In this document: positions 11,024 through 23,500 of the stretch, piece after piece
Layout: every line of letters begins with the position of its first letter
Numbering within the stretch: position 1 is the first letter of the stretch
Source of the DNA: Tubiluchus corallicola
Lineage: Eukaryota; Priapulida; Priapulimorpha; Priapulimorphida; Tubiluchidae
Direction: 5' to 3'
Assembly: GCA_030141605.1 (NCBI GenBank)
Contig: JAQGDQ010000668.1
Location: 59,384 to 115,734, forward strand
DNA: 56,351 bases
Program-made: the position numbers and the translations under genes
The notes under the pieces: model-generated
The model's input: only the letters and a program-made list of their open reading frames with translations
Database searches by the model: none
Told to the model about the DNA's origin: nothing

Positions 11024-12954
11024 CTACAGTCGACTGCACAAGTCAACTTTATACTCAAACTAAATAACACATGTTAAACAATATATAGTGTTTAATGCAA
11101 AGTAGTGTAAAAGTTAACGTTGTTGGGACTGAGACTGGTGCCTGTGCTTCGAGCATTCTGCTTTAAAGTCTGTTTTACCACTTTCTATGGATTAGTTTCA
11201 TCACAAACTGGTTACTATTGTTTGCATTTGGCTTAATCTGCTTTGTTGTTGTTGTTGTTGTTGTTGTAGTTGTTATTGTTGTTTTTGTTAATGGGTTCGC
11301 TTTGTGTTTATTTGTTTATTAGTAGTTTGTGGCTGTTTTGGTAACTTGGGTAATTATAAAAACAAGATTTGTTTATCGTCGTTAATTTAGCAGATGTTAT
11401 TAGCACTATTCGGCTACTTACACGTACAGCAATACAGATAAAGGACACAACGCACAAATCACGAATAATATATAAGATTTGGACCTGGTGTTCGCAGCAG
11501 TTGGTTTCGAACCCAAGACTGCTGAGCCAATGTGTCCGCAACCTGCAGTTTAGACAACTCGACCAAAGACAAAGTCTTAATTATGTCTGAATGTCTGACA
11601 TCGTTCAATAGTCCTTTCCAATTCATTGTTAGAAATCCCGAAAACAGACGGATGAGAAAGTCCCAAGATAGGTCGAAGTTAGAATCGTTACTTAAGCAGT
11701 GGCGTCGTGCTATAGGGGCCCGGGGGGGGGGCTGCCCCCCCCCCAATTGTTTATAAAATGTCAAAAATTTTAAGGTTTTCAACGGCTTGTAATGAGACCA
11801 ATAAGGTGTAAAATTTTGAGGAAAGGTGAAATCTCCCACTGTAGGCCTGATATGCGATTATATATACACATAGGTATGATTATTGATTGAATCTAATGTC
11901 TAATTGTTGCATTGATTATCCTCTGCTCTCGTGGATATGCCGCTAGGTAATTGGGCATTGGCCCCTTGCACTGGACCAATGATATTGCGTCCCCCTTTCC
12001 TATATAAACACTTGCGGTGTTGGCTGGATTAGAAAGCCGATTCTCTCTGATTAAATTGTGGTGTGACTCCTTACACTTAGAAAAAATTTAGTCATTATCA
12101 ACAGTCAAATAATTTTTAATTTTAATTAAATTTCTGCAGCTATAGCTTTAAGTTAAATGCCAGTTGGGAGTAAATAAATCGTTTTTCTTGCACGCAAAAT
12201 ACTGGTGTGGCAATTCAAAATTATACGTTTTTTAAACAGTTAAGTTCGGCCATTATATACAGTCGGGCCCCCATAATTTGTTTTGGTGCACGACACCCCT
12301 GTACGTAAGTCTTTCTACTAAACCTGGTTTCAACCACTAAAAGATGAGTTTGCAATAGGTTTTCATAAGTGGCAAGTAAAATTTAACGTACCGCATGACA
12401 TACTGTAAACGCAGCACCGAATTCGAATCCACATTGATCATCCATGGTGTATTTTGTTCCCGCGAATTCTGGAATCCGTGGCCATTTTTGTTGAAACGGG
12501 CTGTCGTTCGAACAACTAAAAGTTCTGCAGATAGAATAACGGTCATAGCATTATAAATAAGATTAGAAGTACGAAATTACACATACAGTTACTTTCGTTT
12601 TTTTCGCTTTTAAAACGTCGTAGAGTTTATTGTTATGGCGAAATTCCTTTCTACAATATTGTTAAAAGTGAAAGCAAAATAATCTTGACATAATGGCCAC
12701 TGAATAAAAGTAATATTTTTATTGTGTATTGCTTATTAGAAAAATCAATTGAAATATAAAAAAATGAAACTAGTATTATACAAATTTTGTAGATTTATTA
12801 CTTGCACAACCCATCACTTACTGCAAAAATTCATTGAGCTCTTCGTTACCGCATTTTGACCAGTAGAAATCTCTAAACGTGGCCTGGACTAGAAGTGACA
12901 TGATGCTATTTCCTGTGTCTTCACAATCGTTGTTTATGCCATCGTGTTCCATGC
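10943..12954 (-). CDS. ADAMTS-type metalloprotease, three internal exons (partial gene)
   Basis: Gene-level entry; exons in coding order are 12954-12822, 12524-12392 and 11023-10943. They cover the end of a reprolysin metalloprotease domain and the disintegrin-like/cysteine-rich region of an ADAMTS protein, a secreted zinc protease of extracellular matrix. Seen: a GMEHDG that would complete the HExxHxxGxxH zinc site, the WSKCGNEELNEFL end of the protease domain, YTMDDQCGFEFG (disintegrin-like), and PALDGTRCGMSK (cysteine-rich). The first two exons join in phase 2, the second to the third in phase 0. No exon with the HELGH half of the zinc site is found to the right as far as 17.3 kb, and no TSP1 exons to the left, where the convergent peroxidase gene ends at 8074. 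Either the gene is a relic or its other exons are very divergent or elsewhere. Confidence 0.8.
11246..11292. repeat. (GTT)n microsatellite
   Basis: Short GTT-rich run (GTTGTTGTTGTTGTTGTTGT and decay) in the ADAMTS intron. Confidence 0.8.
11697..12301. mobile_element. hAT-type MITE with 8-bp target duplication
   Basis: The left end is CAGTGGCGTCGTGC; the reverse complement of the right end is CAGGGGTGTCGTGC, so the inverted repeats match at 12 of 14 positions. The flanks TACTTAAG (11689-11696) and TACGTAAG (12302-12309) agree at 7 of 8 positions, the 8-bp duplication expected for hAT elements. No transposase is present. It contains a G9/C9 palindrome near 11720-11745 and lies in the ADAMTS intron. 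Confidence 0.85.
12392..12524 (-). CDS. ADAMTS disintegrin-like exon
   Basis: Minus-strand acceptor TATCTGCAG before 12524; donor GCG|GTACGT after 12392. Phase 2 in (one base completes the codon), phase 0 out. It encodes TFSCSNDSPFQQ, then IPEFAGTKYTMDDQCGFEFG and AAFTVCHA, matching the ADAMTS 'lPG..Y....QC...FG.....C' pattern. Confidence 0.85.
12822..12954 (-). CDS. ADAMTS metalloprotease C-terminal exon
   Basis: Minus-strand acceptor TTTAGTTTAG before 12954; donor TTGCA|GTAAGT after 12822. Phase 1 in, phase 2 out. It encodes GMEHDGINNDCEDTGNSIMS and FYWSKCGNEELNEFLQ. The H in GMEHD is the third zinc ligand of HExxHxxGxxH. The preceding exon with HExxH is not found. Confidence 0.87.
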
Positions 12955-13586
12955 CTAAACTAAACCGACTTCTCAATTAGATTTTTCAGTTAAAAATCTT
13001 GGTTTTCATCAGTAACAGTAGTGTCACTAAGGTGATCGGGAAACGCTCGGGGGGTTGCCATCCCAGTTCAAATGAACTGTACATTTTCAGGGCAAATAAT
13101 TCTGTTTTAAAATTTCTAAACTCAAGATTTTAATATTCAAAAACTGCTTACATACAGCATTACAGCTTTTTACTGGCCGCAGTTAAAGTGTTTTTTGTAC
13201 GACGAATAGTTTTTAGGTTTTGAAAATTTTAGGGTTAATAATAGTGCCTGCTGTCAATTTTAGTTCACTAAACCTTATAAGTCCTTTATGCACTTTTTAA
13301 ATACATGCCCATCAAGATTATGAACATGTTTGCAAAAGGAAAACGAAGACAGTCACCAGTATTTCTTTTGCATTTCAAAATGTGAGAAATAGTACTACAT
13401 CTGCACATCTGAATGCATTTGGTTTTTGCTCAGTAAAAACGCATTGCTTGTGTATTTTTAAACTCATGTTTTTAGTGAATGTTATTCTGGATTTATATTC
13501 TGAATTATTTATTTATTATTCTGAATGTTATTCTTATTCTGAATAATTTGGACTTCTTGCATTTAAATATACTTTTGCTATTGCAG

Positions 13587-13704
13587 TTACTATGGAATGA
13601 TAGAAAATGAATGTCCTCACTGTGCAGAAGAAACCAAAAAGAATGGATAAAAACTATTATAAAGAGGAACTAAGTTTGAGTGAAGAACAATTATCTTAAT
13701 AAAA
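13587..13704 (+). CDS. Possible terminal exon and polyadenylation signal of an unknown plus-strand gene
   Basis: After a good acceptor (TTTTGCTATTGCAG, ending 13586) a short frame reads YYGMIENECPHCAEETKKNG then TAA (13648-13650). AATAAA follows at 13692-13704. The CPHC pair suggests a small zinc-binding tail, but I do not recognise the family and no upstream partner exon was found, so this may be chance. Confidence 0.3.
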
Positions 13705-14616
13705 TTTTGTCGTATTTATGACGTGTTGTAAGGAATGAGTGCGGTCTCAACGGAAACAATAAAATGTTCCACAGGAAAATCCGTGTCTGCGTGGGCACAG
13801 TGGAAATGCGGCCTTGTACCAGTAAAGAATAACGTTAATGAATTTTAATTGCTGTTCGCCAGGAAATTCTCTTGTCTCATTCTATACAAGCTTCAATGTT
13901 CCTCAATTTATTTTCTAACATTTTGAGATCTCGCACCCTCTTTTTAAAAATTTGATTGCATCCTGATCCCATTTTAGCCACTTTCTCCTAGGCAATATAA
14001 CAATAATAATCTAATAACCTGATATTTTAACAAAACTGCAACATTTTTGTACAAATGTTAGAACAAAAACCTAAGAAACTCAATTGGCTTTCAGTTTCCT
14101 TATTTTCCTGCTGTTCATCGTTTTTCCCTTGTCATCCCTAATCAGTTGCAAAGGGAGAAAGCAATTTATTGTCGTTATATTATAGCACATAAAACTATAA
14201 TGAAATTTAACATACAAAATGTAACTCAGTGAAGTTTATGTTTTTCTCAATTTCCTCCGATTCTTATTTTTCTGTAATCGACGTTACTATCTTTAAAACT
14301 CCTGTAATTTGGTACTCACCTTGTAATCTACTGCTGCCCTCTTTTGCTTGAGCTTTTTACTTGTTATGAGTATAATCTTCTGCCTTGTATTTCACACACC
14401 CGACCAACATCCACACATTCAGGTCTCAAGTTGTGGGGTCAGAAAGTCAGGTTACCTTTGCAACCATGCTGTTGTTTTTCACATCCAAGTTTAATATGTT
14501 ATTAATAACATTTTTTCGATTTATTGACTCATTTATTGCTTAAATAAATTAGTGAATTGTGTGAGGTAGATTATATCCCTAGCTTATTAGCATACTCACA
14601 AATGTCACAAAAGTGA

Positions 14617-15060
14617 AACACAATTGTTAGAAAATTTTCTATTAAATACAATGGCACTTACATATGGAATTCAATTGCTCCAGCTATTAAAAATGCCAAC
14701 TCGCTGTCCATATTTAAAAAAATTATAAATTAAACTTACTTGAAACATATAATTGATCACTCAATCATGATTTGTTGTTTTTCATTTTCACAAACTTCTC
14801 CTCTAGTATAATAATATTTTTATTACTTCCCACCCGTATTTATATTTGTATATATTGTAATATTGTATCTGTATATATTGTATTTTTTTGTAACTAATTC
14901 TAGTGGCCTACCATAAGCTAGCTTCTTAGGTCTCTAGCGCAGAATTCATGAATTGTATCATATTTTTCTATATACAAAAACTGATTATCGATGCACATGT
15001 AATGCATGTGTATATGTTTATTGCGAAATAAATCTATAAAATCTAAAATCGAAAAGTGCA
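14617..15060 (+). mobile_element. LINE reverse-transcriptase C-terminus with 3' UTR
   Basis: One frame encodes YNGTYIWNSIAPAIKNANSL then SIFKKIIN and TAA (14731-14733), the common LINE ORF2 end ('YNG..lWNsLp..ik...s...FK'). An AT-rich UTR follows to about 15060. It is a 5'-truncated insertion of a different family from 7470-7834. Confidence 0.75.
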
Positions 15061-17302
15061 AAATAAACAAATTACATAATACAACTAAAATATTACGATG
15101 ATGTCCGACATACTTTGTTTATTGTACATTAATTACCTTTCAAGTTTATTGTTTTTGGGGTTTACAGTCATAAGTTTGCACTGAAAGTCAATATTCTGGG
15201 CAGCTAATCTCGTCATGTGATGCAGTTGTAAATGCCTGCAAATCACTTAAGAACTAAAGTATTTTGTTAAATAAGTAATATTTGCAAAGAAAGAATTTGT
15301 TTTACACTGTCGAACGAAAATTAAATATGACTAAATCATTTCACAAATACATATAAACACTGCAACATTGACAAGGTAATGCTTTCAGTTAGCTTTCCTC
15401 AACGTCCTCTATTGCACATCTACATGCTCATTATGTATTAGGCAATATTCTTGTCCAGCTATAATACGTAAATTAAGGCATTACTTTACTAATGTGTTAC
15501 AGTTTGTAGAGCTGACAACTTCTAACTTCGTTTAAAAACACATTTAACAAAATAAAGCAACAAATTTCCTCGCCATGGCTTTCTGCTAATCTCCACACTC
15601 TCTTTTTTGCTCTCCTCTGCTCCGTCTTCCTAATTTGCCCAACTAGTTCACTAATCAAGCCATATTACATCTATGACTCAAGCACAGCTTAGTCAAGCGC
15701 AACAAATGTACACATTTTACAAATATTCTCTCTTTACAGATTCAGTCAAGTGTTTGCTCGGTTACTCTTTGAGTTAAGTAAACATATTCCTTTAAATGAA
15801 ATACTTCACAAACATTGTATACTCCGACAATGTAACGTTTTTGCTATACATGCGATTTCAAATAGTGCAGTTAGAAGTTTAATTGTTGTGCCGGATTTAC
15901 TTGCTGGTCGTTGAGAAATTTCACTTATTACACAAGATTCTTTTTTGCAGGTAAAAACAGCCAATGATTCTGTTAAGAGGGATTTTTAGTCGTTGTAATG
16001 ATCACATTTTTGTGTCAAGATAATTTTTAGGTTTTGTATGTCTTCAGTACATTTATTAAGTGTTTTATGCTGTATTATGTTCAGTAAAATTAATGAAGCG
16101 TTTTTATGGGGTAAAGGCGGTTTTTTCTCAAGTAGTTAAATTATTTGCCTACTTAAACAAAAACAGCCAACATCTTCAAATAGCTAATGTAATATTCAAC
16201 CGGAATAATTATGTTATTTATGCAAATGCAGATCATAACGTTCTGTGCGCTAATGATATTTTAAAAACAAATGTGTAAAATTTAACGCAGCAGCAGGCCA
16301 CAGCTTAGCTGGAACAACAGGTTGCCATGGTGTTTGTGACGCGCAGCTACTACGTCCATGGTCCTACTGTAGCTTCTCACATTGGAAATTACTAAAGGTT
16401 GGCGTTGCTATGGTGACTTAGCAATTTTTGTCTGCCATCTTGGGACGAGTTAAAAAACAATGCAAATCTGTAATTGCACTACTTGCAGTCGTATGAAAAA
16501 CTAAATTACTTATAGTTATGCATTTTAAATTACAAATATTTTCAGGTAGAAATGCATAAGTATAGCTTACACAAGCCAAGCACAAAAACACTGTAAAAAA
16601 TGCTGCACTATTATTAGCATAAGTATATTGTCATATATACATATATATAACCATCAGTCAAACTGCAAGTTTTGCAAGTTCTTGTCAAATTTCTTTCATA
16701 ATGGCATTAATTGAACGTAATTGACGGTATAACTGATTACTTTTATCCATCAGTTGTTATTCAAACTGCTGACTGTTTAAATTGTAGTAAATTTTAGTTT
16801 CTTGAAAGACTTGATCACGTTTTCTTAAAATTAGTTTCTTTTAAATTTCAGGGAATAAATCACTCTTTTAGTGTCGCTTGTCTACGTATTTTAAACGGCA
16901 TGTAAAATCTTTAAGTTCCCCTGTTCAGTTAAGTAGTTTAAATGAGATTGACGTTGTTTACGTTTGAAACATATTCAGAGATTCCACACATTATGGCCTA
17001 CCTTTCACGGTTTTTGAATTATCTATTTGTTTTTGTATCTATATCACGCACTATATGTATATATCTATCTATCTATATATATCTAAAATAGACCATATAT
17101 GTGTATGTATGTATATATTATATCGCAAAGCATTTTGCAACAAGTCTGATAATGCAAAGCAAAAAGTTACAATAAACTAAACCACTAAACATACAGATGC
17201 TTCATTCGCTTTCTCTTGCATATTGCCAGTTCTCAATTCAATTTAGGTTGGTTTTTACTCTCTTGATTAACACCGTCATTATTTAATAATCTTAAGCATT
17301 AC
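15061..17302. other. AT-rich intergenic region
   Basis: No supported exon. A CpG- and GC-richer patch at 16285-16445 contains GCCATCTTGGGACG, resembling a YY1-type promoter site, and might be regulatory. (TATC)n/(TA)n microsatellite occurs at 17035-17115. Confidence 0.4.
17035..17115. repeat. (TATC)n/(TA)n/(TATG)n microsatellite
   Basis: Alternating TATC, TATA and TATG repeats, just beyond the 3' end of the four-CTLD gene. Confidence 0.8.
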
Positions 17303-17535
17303 TTAGTCATTTTTCTTGTAAGACACCCAATTATCATGCAGCAAAGTCGCATCTTCACTCTCAAATGTTTCACACTCATTAGTTTCAGTGTTATAACTAA
17401 ACGCTTGACATGAACTTTGTTGCATACATTTAAATTGACAGCTTAATTTTGAATTCCGTCCTACTGCAGGAGACGGTGTGCTTGGTGTTACTCCAGCACT
17501 CTGTGAAATCAGCTTGAATTCACCTTTTAAAACGC
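17303..17535 (-). CDS. PAN/apple-like terminal exon of four-CTLD gene
   Basis: Acceptor before 17535, stop TAA at 17305-17303. It encodes FKLISQSAG, then CQFKCMQQSSCQAFSYN, ECETFESEDA and LHDNWVSYKKND. The C...C.....C.AFSYN....C spacing is that of a PAN/apple module, usually protein- or glycan-binding. Confidence 0.82.
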
Positions 17536-20500
17536 CTGAAAAATAAAACATGATTAACATAAATCTGTACAGATTTGCAAAGTGGAGTCGAATGTTATAG
17601 ATAAACCTTAGCAGTTGTAAAAATTAATGCTAAACTAACATGTTAACATCTAATTTTGCCTTTTTCCAAATTAACTTAACTTAGCAGCTGATAATAGAAA
17701 CACTATTAATAACATGGTAACTTCCTTTACGAAGTGCTTTCATTTCCTTCAAAGTCAAAAGTTGCTGAGCTAGGAAATCTTCCCCACTTACACTACTTAT
17801 CAACTCAAATTTTCTAGTACTTACGTTCACACGTAATGCCATCTCCAAAATACTGCTCATCACATTCGCAAGTAAAACTGCCAGGTGTGTTATGACACAG
17901 ACCGTAAACTGGATCACAATTATGGCTGCCACTTGAACACTCGTTGATATCTAAAAATCACATTTGAGATTTTATTTTACTACTGGATAGCAAAGTTGAC
18001 GGAGAATTGTCTTTTATCAATACAACAGCATCATAAATGTATTGGCATTAGTCTTTTGGACATGGTTATTAACTGCCATTGTCTTATTCTAGCTCTCTTA
18101 TTAACACCTCTGTTTCTCAAATGCTGTGAAAAAGATTGAATAAACTTACAATTTTACTGCATAAAGTCATATACAATTCAAAGTACATTAGAACAGTTGA
18201 TCAGCTATTCTTACCTATTTCACAATATTTGCCTCTGAAACCAGTTTGACAAACACATGAAAAACTGTCTATTTTGTCGATGCAACTGCCACCGTTTTTG
18301 CAATCAACTCCAGCACAGTTATCTTCACCTAAATAACAAATTCAGTTACTGGAAATACAAAAACCAAGAGATATTGTTAGTAAACTAAATGTAGACAGTT
18401 TTGAGCTAGAACAGAGCTTAAAGCACAAGAAAAAGCTCTATTTCCAAAAAAATTAAAAAAATTCATTTTATAAGTTTTTATCACTTTCTTGTTGTCTTAT
18501 TGCACACAGAGCTTGCATCGGCAGTAATGTTGTATAAAACTTGTAAATTTAAACTCCTGTGATGACTGCTAGATGCAAGTCTGTAACTGTAAGTCGTTTG
18601 AAACAAGTTTAGATAACATTGCATAAAGTTTTAAAAAATAATTAGATCATTCGTACTACATTATTCACCAACTAAGCAAAACTGTAAATTACTTTATATT
18701 ATCAGCAAAGTGTAGGAATAAGAAGTGACGAAACCGCCTATTGTTACGTATTTCGTTTTTGCTAATAGCGGTTATGCTGGCGGCATCAAATGGCGGATGA
18801 TTAAAACACTTTTGAGCCGCCTTTTGACTGTAATAATTGGCATACGCGCAATTTTGATAAGCCAAAATCACTTTTGCATTTTTAATAGAAGAATATCTCA
18901 AATAAAAGCAATTATTAGTTTGAAAAAACTAAAAACATTTCATGAAAACGAAAAATAGTTGTAAGCACTTGTAAATACTTCTTCAGCTTTCTTGTAAGTA
19001 AAATTTTACTGTTCTTCCTCTCAGAGAAAAAGAGAGGGAGAGAAAGAGAGAGAGGGAGAGAGGGAGGGAGAGAGAAAGAGAGAGATCCTTCTTTTCTTAA
19101 GGTTGAAGGCTCTGTCATTAATTTCTTAGTCATTTGACTCCAATGCGAGGTGACGGATTTGGCACATTAAAAATTGCACCCATTTACGTGCCTTGCAATT
19201 AATCTGTATAATACACATAATGTAGGTTTGCACATAAATAATGCGCACAAACACGCATGCATACAAGTAACTGCATACGGTGCTTTATATATAAATAATC
19301 AATACAGTAACAGAGATGAGTAGAACTGAACTGCCAGCCTAGGGCGTCGTAACATCTTGATAATCCATACACACACACACGCACACGCACACGCACACAC
19401 ACACACACACACTCATATACTTGTATGACGTATGCATTAGTACATGCTGAGATTCTATGAAGCTGAGCCTATATATATAACAATATAAATTGGCTGCCCT
19501 TAGCACCTAGGCCTATATAACAGGGCCGGAACTAGATGTGGCAAGCAGGGAGGCCGCAAAAATTTTCTGGGGGGGGGCGAGGTATCCGAAGTGGTTAAAT
19601 AATAGTTAAGCCAATTTTTAACCCCTTTTATACTGCATGCAGGCCTATAATTAGCATGTGTGTAGGACGGCGTAGCGGACAGAGCAATAATGAGAAAATT
19701 AACTCTCAGTTAACCTAACGTTATTAATGTGCCTCTAACTAAATTGTTATTTACAGAAATTTATCACACACAAGTTTTAAGAAAATAATACCCTGAAGCT
19801 ACCAAACATTTTTTTACCTAATTCTAATTCATATTGAAAATGATTACCTGCGAACTGCAATATTCATTGCAAAAAAAATTATTTGTCCGATTTTGCAGGC
19901 GCAAAATTACGACAGGGGGCGCCCCATCGCTCCCCCCTAGTTCCGCCCCTGTAATATAAAATCAATTAATTTAAACCCATCAATAAATAAATTATTTATC
20001 AAGACTTGTCTGTGGATTACCACAGGTGTTTTATTAGTAATCAACTGTATTTAATGAACATTTACTTTGACGTAAGCCTAACTGATCCTAAGAAAATTAG
20101 GCTAAATGTAAGCGACGTCTACACATGATATATAAGGTGTTATGACCCGCGTGCAGATTCTAATTTAAGTGCCAGGTTGGCTTCTCATCTGAATTCTGTA
20201 ACTTGATTTTGACCTAGTTAGTTGGTTGTTATAGAGGTGGAAGTAATGTCAGACGCTTAGGATGACAGCTCTGATGTTTCGTTTTGTTATTTTTTGTTCA
20301 CTGATAAAAAAAAAGGGGAGTAATGTCGCAAATGCTTCTTCGTTTGTCCAACGTGATTTTATAACCAACTCCAACTCATAACAAAAGCCAATGTATGATT
20401 ATATGCTTTTTAAACATCTTTTAACTTGGAATTAACAAAACATGCAGATGCTTAGATTAAGTTTTGTTCAGGAAAAATTATTTACTTTTCTGAAAAAATC

Positions 20501-23500
20501 GATTTTTTTTCTATGAACGGTGTTACACATGAAAGTCAGGCCTAATAAACTTTAAAATTTCCTTTTCCTTCCCTATAATTAATTGAGTAAAAGTTGAATA
20601 TAGTATCAACAGCTTTATACAACAAAACCTCTGAGATGCTAAGCTTTCTTATGCTGTTTGACAAACTACACGCCACTATATACTCAATGGTGGAATTATT
20701 AATGACGCAAGTAAACACAGATACTCGTTGTGGTTCTGCAAAAATGTAGTTTGTAATAATGTAAGTCTTGTGTAGATGCTACTTTACGTAAAGAATGCTC
20801 CATTGCTAACAATATATTCATTTCTTAACCTCAACGTTGATTAAAACAAATATTATTACAGACTGTATTATTATAGGGCCAACCTAATTTTAAACACAAG
20901 TTCTATTTGTCCTTGTAAGTTGTTCAACCTATGATCTAACGTTGCTCCTGTAAAACCGTTGTGCTGATGGCGTAAATAAACATAGACACAAAAATCTGCT
21001 AAGAAAAACAAGTCAAAATCTACATACCATCACATTCGTATCCTCCATTGTACAGAGGCCTACAGGTTTCCCCTTCTGCACAAGGTAGCATCTCACAATG
21101 AGCTGAAATAGAAAAAACAAAATAAATTGGAAAGAATTTTGATGCACAACGATTAATTCTGCTGTTGTAAACTTTACTGAACACAAAATCAAGCTGTAAA
21201 TTAATCTAGTCTGGTAATTTACTCACTTATATGACACTCTATCAAATTGATAAGATTGACATTAATTAAAACTAAAGCACTCAAATTTATCAGTTTATAA
21301 TGATCCAAAATAATACAAAAATCATGTATTTACTTACATCATATGTCTCAATACAGCAAATGTAGTATTTACTAATATATCTAACAAAATACACACAATC
21401 AACTGCGAAAACTGCTTTATCACTAATAAGTAAAGAAGCCTGTTAACGTCTACCAACTAACTTGTTTGCCCAGGTAAAAACAGATGTGCACAGGTGAATG
21501 ATCGTGGTCACATGACCAACAAGATACCTGGCGGAATTCCCTAAGAAAGCTCCAGGAAACAGAGGAATGGCAAACGTACGTCGTTTGCTCCATTACGCTA
21601 AGATATAGCAAATGAGAGCTGTCATAAATCAACAATGTTTCACAGAATTATGGTACACTAAAAAGTAAATGGTGGATTTTAAATACATGCCAATGTTGAG
21701 TGAAAAAAGTAATCATAACTTAGTTTATTGGAAAAAAGTCTTACCTGTGTATTCACAAATAAAAGGGAGTACACACTGAGTATCACAAGGTGTCCCAGAA
21801 CGATTACCCCACCCATTTCCACATGGGGCCTGGAGTATATGAGAGTCATGAGCCATATAAGCACAGTCTGTGTCATCATCGGAGTAAACATTCTCCCAAA
21901 ATGGATGACCGTCCGTCCAACAGAAGTCAGCATCTCCATTCCATGGTCCAGCAGCCAAATCACCACCATCTGAACATAGTAAAGACAAACGCAAAATTGT
22001 ACAGCGAAAGAATCTTTCTGGACTAGCAAAGAACCCACAATAATCAATAATGCACAAACATCCTACATTTAGTGTTCATTTATTTACTTAACGCAGAGTC
22101 TGCAACTTTTACAGAATTAAAGTTGTAGGCAGAGTACAATGGAATGACGTCAGGACAATGTAAAACATCAACAGAATTCTAAGCGAGAATAGCCCGAAAT
22201 GGAACCTCCAATCAACTTGCCGCCACTCCTCTTGGCGTAGGTGTCCTAAAATATAACCCACGTCATCGCGTAGCCCTATTTATCCACTTTCCAAAGAATC
22301 TCTTAATTTCCAAGAGTCCCAACACGCGCAGCTAGAATGTTTTTTTTATAAGCTGTTCAGTCAAAACGTCCAAAAAATTGGAGTTGAGTCAATAAAAAAC
22401 ACCTAGAGGACGCGGTGGACCGCCCGTGAAAACTAAACACGCCTATAACACCCATCACCAAACGGGCTATTTAACCCTTATAAGCACCACCCTTGTCACG
22501 TTCCTGTTCTCTAGCAAGAAGTATAACTTTTGCAAAAAACAGGATAAAAGGGCCATTTTCCCCTAAAAACGTGCTTATTTTGCTTAATAGTTAATCCACG
22601 GATGCCAACCGCAGATCGGATATACATTCTCCCCTCGCGTGCTAAGCAAAACAAATTTTCACATAATACCGCCTGAAGCAAGTATTGAACCCAGGTCAGT
22701 CAGCATGAAGTACAGGAACTCTATCAATAGACTATAGAACTCGTCATTGATTTATAATGAAAGGTGCAAGTTCGATGATGAAGTGCGAATTTTACAGTTT
22801 TAGCGCAACTGGTAAAAGGAAAAGTTTTTTTCAACTTCACTTGGTACCAAGTCAAAATTAAGTCCAATTTTGTGCCAAAAATGTTTAATACAAATGGTGA
22901 ATTGCTAGAAATGGAAAAGCAAAGCTTTCTGGGAAGTTAGGCTTAGTTCAATGTTTGTGAAAAATGTTAGAAGGATTTAGTGATAAAACTGCCATAAGCA
23001 CCTCGTGTAATTAGTAAAATCAATTTAAAGTCGCGATCATTTCATGCTTGGGCGCTTCCATTTTCAATGACCATTCTTCTTCCAATGACGTCATTCGCCT
23101 TGAAGAAAAGTAGTGCATTGTCAATCTTCGTCAAAAGTATAAGCTTTTACAAAGAAATTAGATGTTTTTTGTGTGAACATTAGGTAAGCTGCAGAAGTTT
23201 GAATTAGTTTAAGCAGTGCACATTTTCGGAAAGCCACGATGCTCATAGGAAAAGTAACGAAGTCTCCCAGTTACGTCATGATTTTCAAGTGAATGGCGGC
23301 AACGACCACAAATGGAAATTTCTCTTCATAGGTAATATATTTTAAATACATGCTTAATAGGCAGTTCTTTAGAAAATTTCTCTGTTACGTTTTTCGACGT
23401 TTAAGTGATAATAGTAAAATAAACCCAACATATTGAGTGATTTGTTCTTTCATTTAAACACTTATGTCTAGCTTCTATTGTTCTCGCAGCACAGGTCACA

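Larger units (their letters stand above)
18329..21027. other. Intron of four-CTLD gene
   Basis: A 2.7-kb intron between EGF exons. It contains a GA-rich tract (19024-19087), a (CA)n run (19370-19412) and a hAT-type MITE (19521-19951). No exon seen. Confidence 0.7.

Noticed and set aside
11720-11750. G/C palindrome as a terminator
   Set aside because: Bacterial-type terminators are not relevant here; it is the centre of GC-rich MITE sequence.
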